A stretch of DNA of 64,000 bases from the NCBI GenBank assembly GCA_015501595.1, contig JADNRX010000051.1, positions 124,001 through 188,000 on the forward strand. The letters are read 5' to 3'. The stretch comes from Hymenopellis radicata (lineage: Eukaryota; Basidiomycota; Agaricomycetes; Agaricales; Physalacriaceae). Each line of letters begins with the position of its first letter. Positions within the stretch are counted from its first letter, which is position 1. Made by a program: the position numbers and the translations under genes. A model generated the notes under the pieces. It saw nothing but the letters and a program-made list of their open reading frames with translations. It was not told where the DNA came from and searched no databases. Shown in pieces: positions 34,700 through 46,919 of this stretch.

Positions 34700-36320
34700 G
34701 TAGCTCGGCTGTCGCTTTCCCCCGACCGTCCTCGCATGTGAATCGTTCATGTGTTCTTGGTGCGAGAAAATCCGGAAACATGAAAGATGGTAGCGGTCAT
34801 CCGTAAGAGATTTGACAAAAGAGCTCCATCATTTCCTCCTGGTGGACGTTGGCGGGCCTTCAGACGAATTGACGTCGTAGCGCAGGGATGACCTGAATGA
34901 CAATTAGCGAATGGAAGGAAGTGCATTCCCCAAGACGCACGAGTCGCGGAGTCCGAGTCTTCCTTTAACGTTGATCCGACTTTAGCGCTAGGGCGCCATG
35001 CGATATACGTCCATCGGAGCTTCGTTCCGTCAATCCTCTATACCGTATACTAGCTAGAAGTCTGTGAAACTAGCACTGAGAAGAAGGCGACAACACGTCC
35101 TTTGCGACACGAGACGCCGGTCCAGCAGACTGCAACTCTCTTGGAAGTAGTATACGCCCTGCTGGAAATTCTGTCACCGTTCTGGATATGACGTATGGAA
35201 GAGCGAATTGCGCAATAGTCGTCCTCGTGAGCGCCGTGACATTCGAGTTTGTTGCATACGATAGGTGAGTAGTAGACTGCCCGAGAGCGACCGCCTGCAG
35301 ATAAAGTCAACGCGGATTAATCTGGGCTGGGCGACGTACTCACCGGGGAAACGGAAATGGCAGCTTGGTCGGAGGTCCATATCCTGACCGGTTCGTAGCT
35401 GACAACGCACCACGGCAATGTCCTGGTCGAAAAAGAGCGTCTCAGCTAGCGTCCTTGATGCTGGAAATAGACTGGACGCGAAGACAGCCTCCTAGGTTCT
35501 AGACTCTTGCTCGGCGTGGACGTGATGAATGGTTTGGCGCGCGGTTGGGCGTCAATTTTGTCGAGATTGTAATTCGTGACGCCGCGACCTGGACCAACAG
35601 CATGAAAAGAAAGAGATGTGGGGTTTGACTTGACGGGCACAGCATAGTACAACTTGTACGGGCGAATGACTCGCTGATTTGAAGGCGGTCGGCGGAAATC
35701 ACAGTACTTGCCCGTCCTGTCGTTATAGATGTTGTAGGTGGCATTTGGACCTGCGGATACCACTGAGCTTCGGAATATGGGCGATTCGGTAATACGACGT
35801 ACCTGATGCGCGTCCTCGAATTCCTCGTCACCCGGTTCGACTCAAGGAGCAAGCGATGCCTGACTTGAAAATTGCAAGGCCTATGTGACCTTTCGTTGGC
35901 GTATGGGCGTTGTGTTCCTCAACCGCGTCTCCGGCCAATATATGGTCCTAGGAGGAGGAGGAGGAGGGCGTCGCCGTCGCGCAGCGTCCTACTTGTTGTG
36001 TCCTACGCGTATCAGGCGACGCGAGCCGCATTGTCCGGATGGCATCGTCGGAAGGTGTTGGTCGTACCCCCTTTGAATATAGATATCAGCAAGTTACGGG
36101 TGCGGGTATGTACATATGTAGCCAACGCACCAGCTCGACCATATCAGAATTTTCTACTTTCCTGCGCGGCCGTGCTTAATTTGTACTTCATGCTCTGGAG
36201 GAAAAGTAAACATCAGAGGAAGATAGCCGTAAATTGGTGTAATAAAACGCACAGTTCGTTTGTACTCTTGAAAAATAAGCCAGCATTGGCAGGAATTAAT
36301 CGTAGAATGGACGTCCAGAA
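34700..36320 (-). pseudogene. Decayed multi-exon spacer-family gene (copy e)
   Basis: The best-kept copy of the family. Minus-strand parts: GPNATYNIYNDRTGKYCDFR, PYKLYYAVPVKSNPTSLSF, GRGVTNYNLDKIDAQPRA (35,446-35,763); DIAVVRCQLRTGQDMDLRPS before a GTGAGT donor at about 35,340; then after CTGCAG AVALGQSTTHLSYATNSNV and TRTTIAQFALPYVISRTVTE. The intron GTGCGTCTTGGGG...CATTCAG near 34,890-34,940 is shared with copies d and f. Frames change between exons and a few stops remain. Product not recognised. Confidence 0.42.
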
Positions 36321-36322
36321 AC

Positions 36323-36390
36323 GATGATGGTGGTTAGTGATCAAGCGCGAATCGCGATCAAGCCGCTTTTGTCTTCCGACCATCATCGTA
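36323..36390. promoter_or_regulatory. Shared spacer box (copy 3)
   Basis: GATGATGGTGGTTAGTGATCAAGC, then TTTTGTCTTCCGACCATCAT. About 270 bp upstream of the F-box ATG at 36,616. Confidence 0.4.
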
Positions 36391-36615
36391 AATCCACCTT
36401 TTTCTAAAATCTTCGACATCCATCTCAGGGAGCTGCGTCTCCTCTACTTGCTTCGAACGTGCCCTTTGTGGAATGGGTGCGGCCTACTGTTGCCCGCCTT
36501 GCTAGTACTAGACACATAATCAACCTCAGGCTGTTGGGTAAGTCAAGTTCGTTCATACTTTCTCAGTGAGTGTCAGCTAACCCGCCTCTTAGATTGAATA
36601 TCTATATCCTCCGAG

Positions 36616-37905
36616 ATGCCTCTAACAAACGCGCCTGTTTTGCCACCAGAGCTCGTGGGGTTGATTGTCGAAAATCTTTCTGGCTCTCGCACACTCCGAA
36701 TCTGCGCACTCATATCACGGACGTGGGCAGTTCCCTGCCAACGTGCCCTCTTCCATGACCTTCATTTGTACCAATATCTGCAGGTGGTCCGCCTTCCTGC
36801 CCACCTCATACGCTATCCCCACCTCCAACGTTTCATTCAGCATGTGTCAGTTCGCCACACCCCTTCGAACATTGCTACTAGAGACCGCGTCCCCATCGCG
36901 GGGCCGCGGCATACGTATTTGTCCGGCCTCGCGGCCCTATTTCCTCTCATCTCTCGCATAACGTCGCTAGTCGTCTTCTTTGACAGATCCAGACCCTGGG
37001 ATACTCACGACCAGCAATTTGTTGAGGCATTCGGTACTTTCCTGCGGCAGTCCGAATCGCTCAGAGTGCTTGCTATCCATGGTCTTTTGGGCGAACCAGA
37101 TTTCCACCAAATGTTTTCCTTTCTGGATGGTACCCAGGTTCGACGACTTTCCTTGCACACGGAGTTCCAGCCTGCACCCGGTCGGGTAGATTTTTTAGAC
37201 CCGACACTCTCCATCGCACGCCTTCCTGCAGTTGAATTTCTCCGTATAGATTCAGACGATACTGGTTGAACCTCTGGCTCGGTCAACACCTGGCAATGTT
37301 TCCCAATTTAAAACACTTCGAGACTGTCGTGTACGACGGCCTGAACCTAGGCCTTTGGTTCAGCGATATTCTGCAACCCGCGGCTCTCCGCCTGGAATCC
37401 TTTAGATTGGAGTTGACTAATGGTGGTTCGTTATTTTCTATCTTCCAGGAAATAACTACTAATGAAACGGTTAGGCGCTGTGTGGGACGACCACCTACCA
37501 AGTTTTGAAAACTTATTCGACGGTCTGCAGTTCAAACACTTGCAATTGCATATGTTCGTGTCGGAGTACAGAGACTCCATCAATGTCGCCGATGCTCAAG
37601 ACATAATTGACTGGTTCTCTGCAATGTTCCACCACCTAGTTGACGCTGGCTCAACCATTCATTTCACGGAACTCACGTTCACGTTCACCGATATCGCGCG
37701 CCCGGAGTGGGGAAGCGTTGATGATGTATTATCCCATGCGGTGTTTGGTGGTGTGAAGCAAATTCACTTTGAGGAGGAGCCTCATGGGTTACATGAGGAG
37801 GCGCTTATCACCAACCTAGAGCATCCAGAGATTGTGTCTGAAATACGGGATGCATTTCCGCGCCTTGCGAGTCGAGAGTTCTTTGCTTCGAGTAGGGAGC
37901 TATAA
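36616..37905 (+). pseudogene. F-box family gene with one internal and one terminal frameshift; intron 37426-37474
   Basis: The ATG at 36,616 opens 217 codons: NAPVLPPELVGLIVENLSGS, SRTWAVPCQRALFHDL and DQQFVEAFGTFLRQSESLR. Near 37,262 the frame shifts and resumes as LNLWLGQHLAMFPNLKHFE to the intron (GTTCGT...GTTAG). The last exon has IHFTELTFTFTDIA. One base is missing in the conserved terminal LASRGVLCFE, so it ends SREFFASSREL at 37,905. The first 217 codons still encode a complete F-box. Confidence 0.75.
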
Positions 37906-38912
37906 GGATGAGAAGGTCTGCATGAATTTGGTGTATGGGAAATTACTCTCTTCGTAATCGGGAACTTGTTTATTCGTGAATTTTTAGATGCGAACACTGA
38001 ACGTCGATCACTTATAGACAGACGCCGAAAGGCCATGCATCTCGCGCAATTATTTGTATGTATGTATGCTCAACCCTCCGTCGTTGCATGCACGCGACTA
38101 CGGACCAACTCTGGATGCGCGTTCTGAAATCTGGATGAAGAGTTCTCGTCGGCCTGTTCGAGAAAGGCAGCAAGCATAGGGCAACCAAATTCGTCAAGCC
38201 TTGATATGCGACACTGGCCTTAGGCCTCGCGACCGCGTCTCTGATCATCCCATGTCCTAGGCGTCGACATGAAGCAAAGCCTCGCCATCGCGCGCGTCCT
38301 ACATGGCGTGTCCTCTATCGGAAAGGCCAGAATATGTCAGGACGACGCGTAGCAGACGACTCGAGCCGGATTTGCTCGTATGGCTGGAAGGTCGGTTGGC
38401 CTGTGGTCAACATGAAGTTGCTACCTGCTTCGAATGTACATATCAGTTACGCCTACGGACGCGTAATAACTTACGCACCAGAGCACATTCTCCTTGCCTG
38501 CGCGGCCGGGCTTGATTCTGCGAGAAAGAAAATATCAGAGGAAGAGTGCTGTAAATTGATGTAATAAAACGTACATTTCGTTCGTACTTTTGTTGAAAAC
38601 CAATGCAAATGGCAGGAATCACGCGCAGATTGGACATTTCAAAAGGAAGATGGTGGCTACAGGATCAGTACATTGTCAGTACAGGATACAGGACTCGTCC
38701 TACGTCGTGGCCGCTTTGTCTTTCTGACCGTCATCATCTTCCCCTAAATTCACATATGTTTCGGAAGGCTGCGTCTTCTGCGCCTAGGCTTGAACGGTTC
38801 CTCATAGCCTAGCTGGTACATAACATTTCGCGCATTTGAGTTGCTGAACAGTAAGTTTCAAAGGCCGCCCGCATTTAGTGCCAACTAATCCACATCGTCA
38901 AGGGCCACGCTA
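37906..38912. other. Spacer with duplicated promoter DNA
   Basis: The part from about 38,610 matches 8,240-8,460, for example CTAGCTGGTACATAACATTT at 38,811 and 8,419. A short minus-strand exon-like ATG...GTGCGTAAG near 38,480-38,500 parallels the 5' exons of the spacer family. No full gene. Confidence 0.4.
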
Positions 38913-40202
38913 ATGAATAACCCTTTTACTCCCAGAGCTCGTGGAGTTGATCGTCGAACATAGCGCGGGCGATGAATGGTGCGAAATTCCAGCCTCATAT
39001 ATGGCTCGGGCTATCAGTGGCTGAAAAACTGCGCACTCATATCACGGACATGGGTCGTGCCCTGCCAGCGCGCCCTCTTTCGCCACATTTCCTTGTACGG
39101 CGCAAATTGGGTAGTCCGCCTCCTCCTCCACCTCCAACGCTATTCCCACCTCCAAAGTCTCATCCAATACATGAAAATCTGGCAGACACCCTTCCGCGGC
39201 GAGGCACGGAACGATTATCTATCCTGCCTCATTGCCTTATTCCCTCTCATTCCTCGTTTAACCCGTCTCCATATCAAATTCGACAGATCCCGATGCTGGA
39301 TACTTACGACCACCAATTCATCGAAGCATTCGGCGCTTTCTTGCACACATCTGAATCCCTTACGGAGCTCGTCATCCGCAATCTTCGTAGCGATGCCGAT
39401 TTTCAACAAATGTTCTCACATTTAGAAGGCACCAACGTCAAGCGCGTCTCTTTGTACACGGAGCCCTATCTCCGAGCGATCCGCTTTGGTTTTTTTCCAG
39501 CTCGACAATAAGTGTGTCGTACACCTTCCTGCCATTGAGTTCCTTCGTGTCAATTTGGCAAATGTCCTAAAACTGCACGTTGCCCTCAAACTTCTGGTTC
39601 CGCAATACCCGACCATGTTCCCCAATTTAAAACACTTGGAGGTTGTTGTCAATCGGCCTTTCGACCTAGGCGTATTGTTCCGGGATGTTCTGCAACCTGT
39701 GGCTCTTCGATTGGAGTCATTCAGATTGGAATTAATGCCCGTTCGTCTATTATTTGTCATGACTCCTAAAAGCAAGTCCTAACGAAATCGTTAGACGTCC
39801 TAGACGACCTGCCGATTTACGAGGACCTCTTCGAAGGCCTTCACTTCAAGCATTTCAAGCTACGTAATGGCGGAACCGGTCTCTGGAGCTACGGGGCGCA
39901 GACACTCATCAACTGGCTCTCTCTATGTTGCTCCACCTCGCCAATTCACACACAACCGTTCATTTCGTCGAATTCACGTTCACATTCGTGGAGATCGACG
40001 ACGTCGAGGGAGTTTCAGCTGAGTGGGCAACACTTGATGAGGTACTATCCCATGCAGCATTTACCGGTGTGCGGCGCATTCACTTCGAGGAGGACTCTAA
40101 CGAAAGGAGTCTTATCACGACCAGGCGCATCTGGGGCTCCCATCCGTCATACGGCGTACTCTGCCGCGCCTTGCGAGTCGCGGAGTTCTTTGCTTCCAGT
40201 AG
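38913..40202 (+). pseudogene. F-box family gene with several frameshifts; intron 39741-39794
   Basis: The ATG at 38,913 is followed after a few codons by a one-base loss in the LLPPELV codons and another at about 38,988. Then GYQWLKNCALISRTWVVPCQ reads on. Further shifts occur near 39,300 (before FIEAFGAFLHTSESLTELV) and 39,495. The intron has GTTCGT, CCTAAC and GTTAG. The C-terminal exon has FVEFTFTFVEIDDVEG and ends VLCFQ at 40,202 after another shift. It is the full-length counterpart of the deleted copy at 8,562. Confidence 0.75.
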
Positions 40203-40690
40203 AGACAGGACGGGAAAGGTGGCGTGAAGTCGTCTCTTAGTTGGGCGTCTGAAGGAGGGAGGGTAGATCAAACCAGAGGGACTGGAGTGGTAGCTGAACG
40301 AAGCGTCTAAAGGACTCAGTCGTCCGCCATCCACCAGCGTTGTTTCCTTGACTTGTGAGTTAGATATTTGAAATTTTCCTTTTATGACGAGGAAATTGAG
40401 ACTCCGCATTTTCCCTTCTCATTGTCAAGTCGTCGCCACGACACACCTGATTTAGGCCAAGGAAACTATTACGAGCCGTCTCTGGACGCCGTTCGCGTCG
40501 GCATTTAACGTGTGCGTGTATCTCTTTCTCTGAGTCCCTGCTCGCACCAATGACGCCGTTCAGACGCCAACCGGTCGCGGACTGACGCGTCTCCGTTAGA
40601 CTCTTTTTCAAGGTAAGTCCTTTTCTCTCATCATCATTTGAACACTCAATATCAACGAATTGATATCCCTAGTACTATCCTTCCTTCACG

Positions 40691-41950
40691 ATGTCATCGC
40701 GCGGCCCTTCTCTCCCACCGGAACTCGTAGACATGATTGTCCAGTATCTTTTCCGACGACAAGCACACGTTACGGAGCTGCACATTGGTATCGCGGACAT
40801 GCTCTAGCTTTAGTCAACGCGCTCTGTTCCGCAACAAGGTGTTCAAACTTTACTCCTACTCAAGGATGGCTAAGCTGCATGAAGCACTCCTCTCCGTACC
40901 CCATCTTCAAACACTCATCCGCAGAGTGACGATCACCCAAGAAGACGAGATCAGCCTCTCTAATGTTATTGCCCTTCCCACCTACATGTCTTGCCTCACA
41001 TCCGTGGTTTCTCTTCTCCCGAATCTAGTATTCATGCAATTCCACTTACTGGACTTTCGGGCGGCACAATCCAATCCTACCTCGATTTGATCCAAATCTC
41101 GAGGAGCTCTCGACTCGTCGAGCTTGACCTCCAGTTCATCTCTACCGTTGAAGCCGTTCATGTTGCCTTCGAGGCTTTGGAAGGAACTAATATCAAGCGA
41201 GTCACCTTGTCTGGGGTCCTCGAGGAGTCTGCTCCAATTGACGTGGGTGCTTCGGTCAAGCGCTTGCACCTTCCATCGCTTGAATGCATTTGCCTTGATG
41301 GCAGCAGTCTACAAATTCATTTCCATGATTGGCTCACTCGTCGAGCTGATCTGCCAAACCTGACGCAGTGCGAAATTGTTCTCAGCGATGAAGCAGACGA
41401 GCAAGCAGGCGAGTTACTGGCATGGAGGGACGTGTTGCTTCGTGGATTCCCTCCTCTCAAATTATTCAAATTTCAAATCACGGACCGTGTGTAGCTATCG
41501 CTTGCTTAGTTGGACACCTAGATCTTAACGATGACTTAGATTACATGGATTTTAACGGGTCCGAAGAAGGTGCACTTTGTCCGTTGCCGCTTGCTGGTCT
41601 GCACTTCCAGCATGTTCATCTTGGTATCGACTGTGACTCCGAATTTCCATGTCAGGCCATCAAGTGGTGGTCGTCTACATTTCGTGCAATGTCTGACTCC
41701 AAGGCGACCATACATTTCACGGAGCTCACATTCACATTTACCGAACCAGAGAACAATAGTCTGAGGGCGGCATGGCAGTCGCTTGACATATGTCTTTCGC
41801 AGCCCATGTTTAGCACTGTGCGGAGCATTCATTTCGAGAGGAGTGATCATCGGGGATTGATCACTCAGGTGGTGTATCCGTCCCTTGCAGACAAAGTACG
41901 GTTTACCTTGCCTCTACTTGCAAGTCGAGGTGTTTCTTTGTTTCGTCTAG
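40691..41950 (+). pseudogene. F-box family gene with at least three frameshifts; intron about 41493-41537
   Basis: The ATG at 40,691 gives MSSRGPSLPPELVDMIVQYL. An extra T near 40,750 shifts the frame to LRSCTLVSRTCSSFSQRALF; another shift near 41,075 restores DLIQISRSSRLVELDLQF and LPSLECICLDGSSLQIHFHD. The exon after the intron has IHFTELTFTFTEPENN, and an extra T near 41,933 spoils the terminal LASRGVLCFV. It is the pair of 12,204-13,470 and shares 300 bases of upstream DNA with it. Confidence 0.75.
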
Positions 41951-42399
41951 AGAGGCGAACCAAACGTAGGACATCCGGTCGTACCTCCCCGTGCATCTGT
42001 TCAATTTTCACCTTCCTATATTTGATCTCCCGCGCTTCTGCCGTACCAGCGCCTGGGCGCGTACCAGACTGTCCCGCAAGACTTGGGGACGGGCTTTTTG
42101 AAATCCCTATGCCGTCCTATTGAGGAGGCCGCTGCACTATGTACTTCTTTATTCTGTACTTACTAGATGTCTAAATTTCGAGGCTCTCGCTTTGTCCAAT
42201 GTAGAATACTGTTCGATTATAGCCATAACATTTCATCTCGCGGTGTCCAAAACATTCGTGCAACCTAACACGCCTCAATCGCACTGGGCATCTGCATCTG
42301 TGACCCGCCCGTCGCGTATCTCCTTCTGCCAAGTCGTCAGAGCGCAAAGCGCCGGCCAAGGTCCGCTTGTCACGCTGAACGGGTAATGCTTTGAAGAGC

Positions 42400-44240
42400 G
42401 AATCGCTTTTAAAACTCGCCGAGAACGGTCTTTAAACCGTGACTGCTCTCTTTCAAAAGACCGCCATCAGTAACTCGCTTGAAGGATTTCGTCTCTCCTG
42501 CGTCTCCGGTGTTTACGCGCATCCTCCTCCGCTATTGCTCTTCGCACATCTTTCAGCGTCCATTCTCGAGACGTCTGATCTCCTCGTTACTTCCTATTTA
42601 GGACATCACTGCTATTTTGGGACAGCAGGCGGGGATTTTGGGAGCAGAGGCGGCAAGAGACGGAGGGCGAGTCGTGATGGGAGGGAGGGCGGACTTGATG
42701 AATTGGGACTTGGTCTCCGCTCTATGTCGAATCCGCCTTGTCCGCCTGAGTCCGCACCTACTCAGCTGCATCGGCGCTTCTAGTTTCCGCACCATCGCAA
42801 CCAGCGACCCTTTTGCTCTAGTCCCGCCAACTAGACATTCGTCACCCGCTTCACCTCCTCACCACAGGCGACATTCAAAGCGAGTGCGCCGCGTTCCTTC
42901 GTGAGCGCAGAGATGGCGTCCGCAGAGGTGTTGTTCTGACCACCCTGAAGCGCACCCTTCTCTGATTCCAACAGTTGACACTTTTCCTCCATGTCCTGCA
43001 CCTGCGTCACAAGGTCGGCGTACGGAAACACTTGTCGGTAACATCGCAAGATGGCGGCGAGCATCGTCCGCAGTCATAGTCCAGGACGCAATTCAACCAA
43101 ATGGCTCCGGCGTTTCCGCGATGCGGATGTGGGGAACCAAATGAATGCAAGAGACATTGAAGGAATGATCTAAGAATATTATCAGCACATGTCAGTCAGT
43201 AGATTCCCCAAGACGCACGATGTTCTTTGATGCATTTTTATGCCTGCTTAGTGCTGGCCGGTTTTCTTTAATTCTAGGCAAAGCTGGAGGGACAACGTTG
43301 GTCGTCTTGTTTCAATATCTGACAGTGTAGATGAGCTCAACATGGTAGGGTATATCGAAGTTGAACACAAACCGAAGGGCATAATACGCGTCCCTCCCTC
43401 CGCGCGTGCGATAGAAATGTTGGAAGATGGGAGCGCGGGGCTATTATTCCAGGTCCACGGTGCTGCCGCTGAGCTTGAGGATGTTACTGGGCTTAAGGAC
43501 GTTGGCGGGTGAAAAGACGCGCATGACATCGCTATGCAGAGGATGGATTCGTTGCTCCTGTAGTTGGGAAAATAGATGAATTTCAACGCATGGAGGGATA
43601 CAGCGGCAAGTACGCACTAAGAGTAGGTCGTCTGGACGACCGCCTGCACCTGCTGCTCGCGTTACTCGGATTGAACTTGGGCTAGGAAGACATACAGTAC
43701 GTACCTCGACGAGTGGTGGAATGACAACGCTCAAATATCTCGACCGGTTCGCTTGTTCTCCGATGGCAACACACCACGCGAGTCAAGCAACGAGGAGCGC
43801 CATGGTCTTCCCACACCCCCACTACAGTCCATTCCCAGATTATAGGGCCGTCCTGAGCAACGCCGTCGTACGCATGTGCATTGAGTCGATAGTGATCCAT
43901 TCGGAACGGGTATCGTAGGCTGGCCTATTGTCGGGTAATACCACAATCAAGTCGGTTCGAACGTGAGCTGGGACGGCCTGATTCTAGGACTAGTGTGTCG
44001 ACAGTGTTGGCCTGATTCTAGGACTAGTGTGTCGTCAACACTGTCTACGTCGTCCTGGCAAATTCAGAGAAATAGCCCTATTCTGCGATAGACCACGCTT
44101 AATAAGGCGTAGGATCTGGGCGCGAAATCAGGAGAATTCCAAGTCATATAGTTTGCGATAACGCACCAGAGGCATGGGATCCATGAATTCAAGCAAGGAA
44201 AGGGTTTGAAAGGGGAAGTCGGACGAAAACCAAAATGGTG
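42400..44240 (-). pseudogene. Decayed multi-exon spacer-family gene (copy f) with a coiled-coil segment
   Basis: Minus-strand order: a short 5' exon ending MDPMPL at a GTGCGT donor (about 44,180), then DHYRLNAHAYDGVAQDGP and RTSEPVEIFERCHSTTR with a GTACGT donor near 43,705. Next comes EQRIHPLHSDVMRVFSPANV after an ACTACAG acceptor near 43,563, and the conserved GTGCGTCTTGGGG intron near 43,215. Last is an ATG frame 42,831-43,064 that reads LVTQVQDMEEKCQLLESEK and SALTKERGALALNVACGEE, a coiled coil. Stops and shifts separate the pieces. No domain recognised. Confidence 0.38.
43974..44040. repeat. 35-base direct repeat with inverted flanks
   Basis: GCCTGATTCTAGGACTAGTG occurs at about 43,976 and 44,011, 35 bases apart. 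ACAGTGTTG between the copies and CAACACTGT after them can pair. Confidence 0.7.
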
Positions 44241-44290
44241 GTGGTGGTTGTCGATCAAGTGGCATCTTGCCTTCCGACGATCATCCACGG
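44235..44290. promoter_or_regulatory. Shared spacer box (copy 4)
   Basis: ATGGTGGTGGTGGTTGTCGATCAAG followed by CTTGCCTTCCGACGATCATCC, matching the boxes at 16.4 and 36.3 kb. It lies at the 5' end of copy f. Confidence 0.35.
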
Positions 44291-44474
44291 TAAATTTGTC
44301 GCGTTCCTGTCCGCATCTCAAGCAAATCATTAACAATTTAACGGTCCTCTAGCTTGAACTGCACAACTTGGTTCGGCTACCTGCTCTGCTGCTAGATTTC
44401 AAGTAAGTAAACGTACTTCTTTCATTGAACACGTTCGAACTCGGACACCTTCACGTCTTCTAGTCTTTAACCTC

Positions 44475-45329
44475 TTAATTGGTAGACGCCAGGTCTGGTA
44501 AGTTTATTACTTTCATCATCGACCAGGCTACCAAAATAAATTCACGTCTTGACAGGAAGCTGGTTAGTGGCACTTCGGAGATGGGCCTTCCTCTGCCACC
44601 CGAGCTTGTGTAGATATGCACCCTGAGACGTTTCAAAAGCCTCAGGTCAGCCTTGGAGAGCATCTTGAAAAAACATTCTGTCTCGAATTTCCCTGCGTAG
44701 ATCTCCAGCTCTTGCAGTTGGATAGAATGCCCAGAGAGCACGTCAAGCACAGCCTTTGTGCTCTCGTTTGAGTTCTTACATGGCCAAAAGGATAGCCTTA
44801 CATCAAGCGGGCGTGGATTAGAAAGGACGAGATGCTGTTTAAGAACGTCGATGGAAAAGTTGGAATCGATGTCACTCCAAACAGCCACGTGGGACCAGAG
44901 AGACGGGGCAGAGCGTGACAATGTGCGCCAGAACCTGCACACATGGCCGAAGCTACACGGTGGTTGTCGAGGATGTAGTAGGGCGCGAGAAGACGGAACA
45001 TCCACGAGGGAAAAGATGTGAAGGAGGATTTCACGGGGAATGGAGCGGATGGGCGCAGCAAGGGACTTGGTCTGTTCGATTTCGGCGCGCGTTAACTCGA
45101 TCTCCTTGCGCTTTTGCGCTATCAGCGCTTCGAGGCATGCCAGGTCGTCTTGCATGACTTGGTAACGAGCCCCCAGTACAGCTACGCGACCCGGTATACG
45201 GTAAGTCGCGGCACTTGGTAGGGCATCTCCCGAACGTAAGACGTCAAGAACATCAACGTTCCAAGCCACCTGCGAGTCGGTGGCAGATGAAGCTTCCGGT
45301 TTAAATCCGCAGCGCGCGCAAGTCGCCAT
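44475..45329 (-). pseudogene. 3'-truncated F-box/coiled-coil paralogue
   Basis: The ATG at 45,329 starts MATCARCGFKPEAS, followed by the coiled coil and APIRSIPREILLHIFSLVDV, very close to the 544-aa gene at 20,890-22,524. Similarity ends at about 44,620 (after LLKRLRVHI), and the frame then runs through unrelated sequence to a stop at 44,475. The result is 284 aa with the F-box and only the first leucine-rich repeats. A short product could still be made, but loss of about 260 residues suggests a pseudogene. Confidence 0.72.
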
Positions 45330-45399
45330 TTTTGAGTCTTCTACATAGTCAGTCGGATAGAAACTTAGGACAGAAATGGCGCTCACGGTGCAGTGAGTG

Positions 45400-46200
45400 G
45401 CTCGTGTGGACAAGACGACGTGATGGTTCAAAGCAGAGCAGCTGATAAGATTAGATCAGATCACATTACTTTTCCCGCCCTCCATACTCGTTTGTAGCAG
45501 TTGTTTCCATGAGAGATGCAGAAAGGAGAGCACGAGGTAAGCCTGAACAGTAGTGTGGCAGAGAACGATGTTCGTTGATTCAGTGGGGCTCAACATATTC
45601 TCAAAGTTCTCCTCGTCTTGCAAGCTTGTTTTAACATAAATAGTTGATGGTTTACTATCGTAACTGGCATTAAACCACGAAAGACAAGGACACTCTAGGC
45701 TCCTTCGCATATTTACCTGAAAAAAATACCTCTACCGGGGCCTACCCAACCAATTGTGCCCCCATCGCAAGGCGCCGGCACGCTAATCACGTATGACGGC
45801 TGATGGCTCAATAAGAACGATCTCAAACCGGACCAGCGACAACCCTCGCCTCCAGATACTAAGATTGCAAATCGAACACAGCCACTGCTCTCTTTCCGAA
45901 GCCCACTCCTGTCGTCTTAACCACAAGACGAGGGCTATCCTTCCACCACCACCACGCCATCGACTTATTCGGATGACTTCATCTCTCCCATGCCTCTCCA
46001 TCGTCTGCTCGCGCGCATCTTCCTCCTCGCTGCTCTTCGCACTTCGTAAGCCGTCCCCTCATTCTCGAGCCGCCTGATTTCCTCAGAAAGTTTCCGCTCT
46101 GTTTCAATATCCGGCTGACCTCACTACAGGCGACTTTGGAACTGGGTGTGTCGCGATCCGTTTTGAGCGCACACATGCCATAGCCTACACCTGTGTTCTA
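45400..46200. other. Spacer with low-quality frames
   Basis: Minus-strand text at about 45,980-46,130 (SRILKQSGNFLRKSGG, then LTKCEEQRGGR) is helix-like. It could be a further decayed coiled-coil relic. Nothing firm. Confidence 0.2.
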
Positions 46201-46202
46201 AG

Positions 46203-46905
46203 ATCGGCGCTTTGTAAATGTGCAATAGTTTCGATATCGCCACAGACATCACAAAAGCGTGCGGCGCGTGCAATACAAGCGAAGCAGTAAACCTCGGCTT
46301 CTTCGACTCCCTACAGCAGACATGAGAGTGTAATCGTATCGCCCGGACTCGTTTTCTCCTGGAGGGCAATGAACGATGGCGGCACCGCGTGGATGGCAGG
46401 ATGAGGTAGGGTGGTATTCGACGGGTAGAGGGTTCGAAAGAGTTGATAACATTCTTGAACAGGTATAAGCATTCGCTGAACGGCGAGATCATAAAAAGTG
46501 ACAAACTAGGTCGTTCGTGCACTTGTAGTTGGCGGCAAAGTAGGATTGAGTTCCAAACACTCGTAAGGTGTAAAATCTTTATCATGAATACGGTCTAGAA
46601 GTGTTCGAAGGGTGCAAGGCGCAGGTGCATAGATCGTCAGCGGTAGACGCGTTAGGGTCCTTGAAGTATCTTCGTATGACCACTACAGAAGGAGGAGTGT
46701 CTTCTCTTAGTACTGTCATGGCATCGCAACGGAGACAAGTGCAAGAACAGTCTCGACAGTAACCAGTTCCTGCGCGATGACGTCACCACGTCTGGTTTTG
46801 TTTCCTTCAGGTTTCCTTCAAGAGCGGCGAGGCAAAGCTGCGCGCTGCGCACTCGCATCGATATAAAGCAAATGAGCGGGCGAAGACGTTCGTACACCAA
46901 TACAC
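46203..46905 (-). pseudogene. Unrecognised decayed gene with Cys-pair segment
   Basis: After a possible acceptor CTTCTGTAG at about 46,683, one minus-strand frame reads SYEDTSRTLTRLPLTIYAPA, HDKDFTPYECLELNPTLPP, QRMLIPVQECYQLFRTLYPS and HPAIHAVPPSFIALQEKTSP. It ends EVYCFACIARAARFCDVCGD and a TAG near 46,203. Two in-frame TAGs interrupt it. The CxxC pairs might bind zinc. A 5' exon reading DVIAQELVTVETVLALV lies at about 46,745-46,795. No family recognised. Confidence 0.38.
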
Positions 46906-46919
46906 AAGGCCCATGTTAG

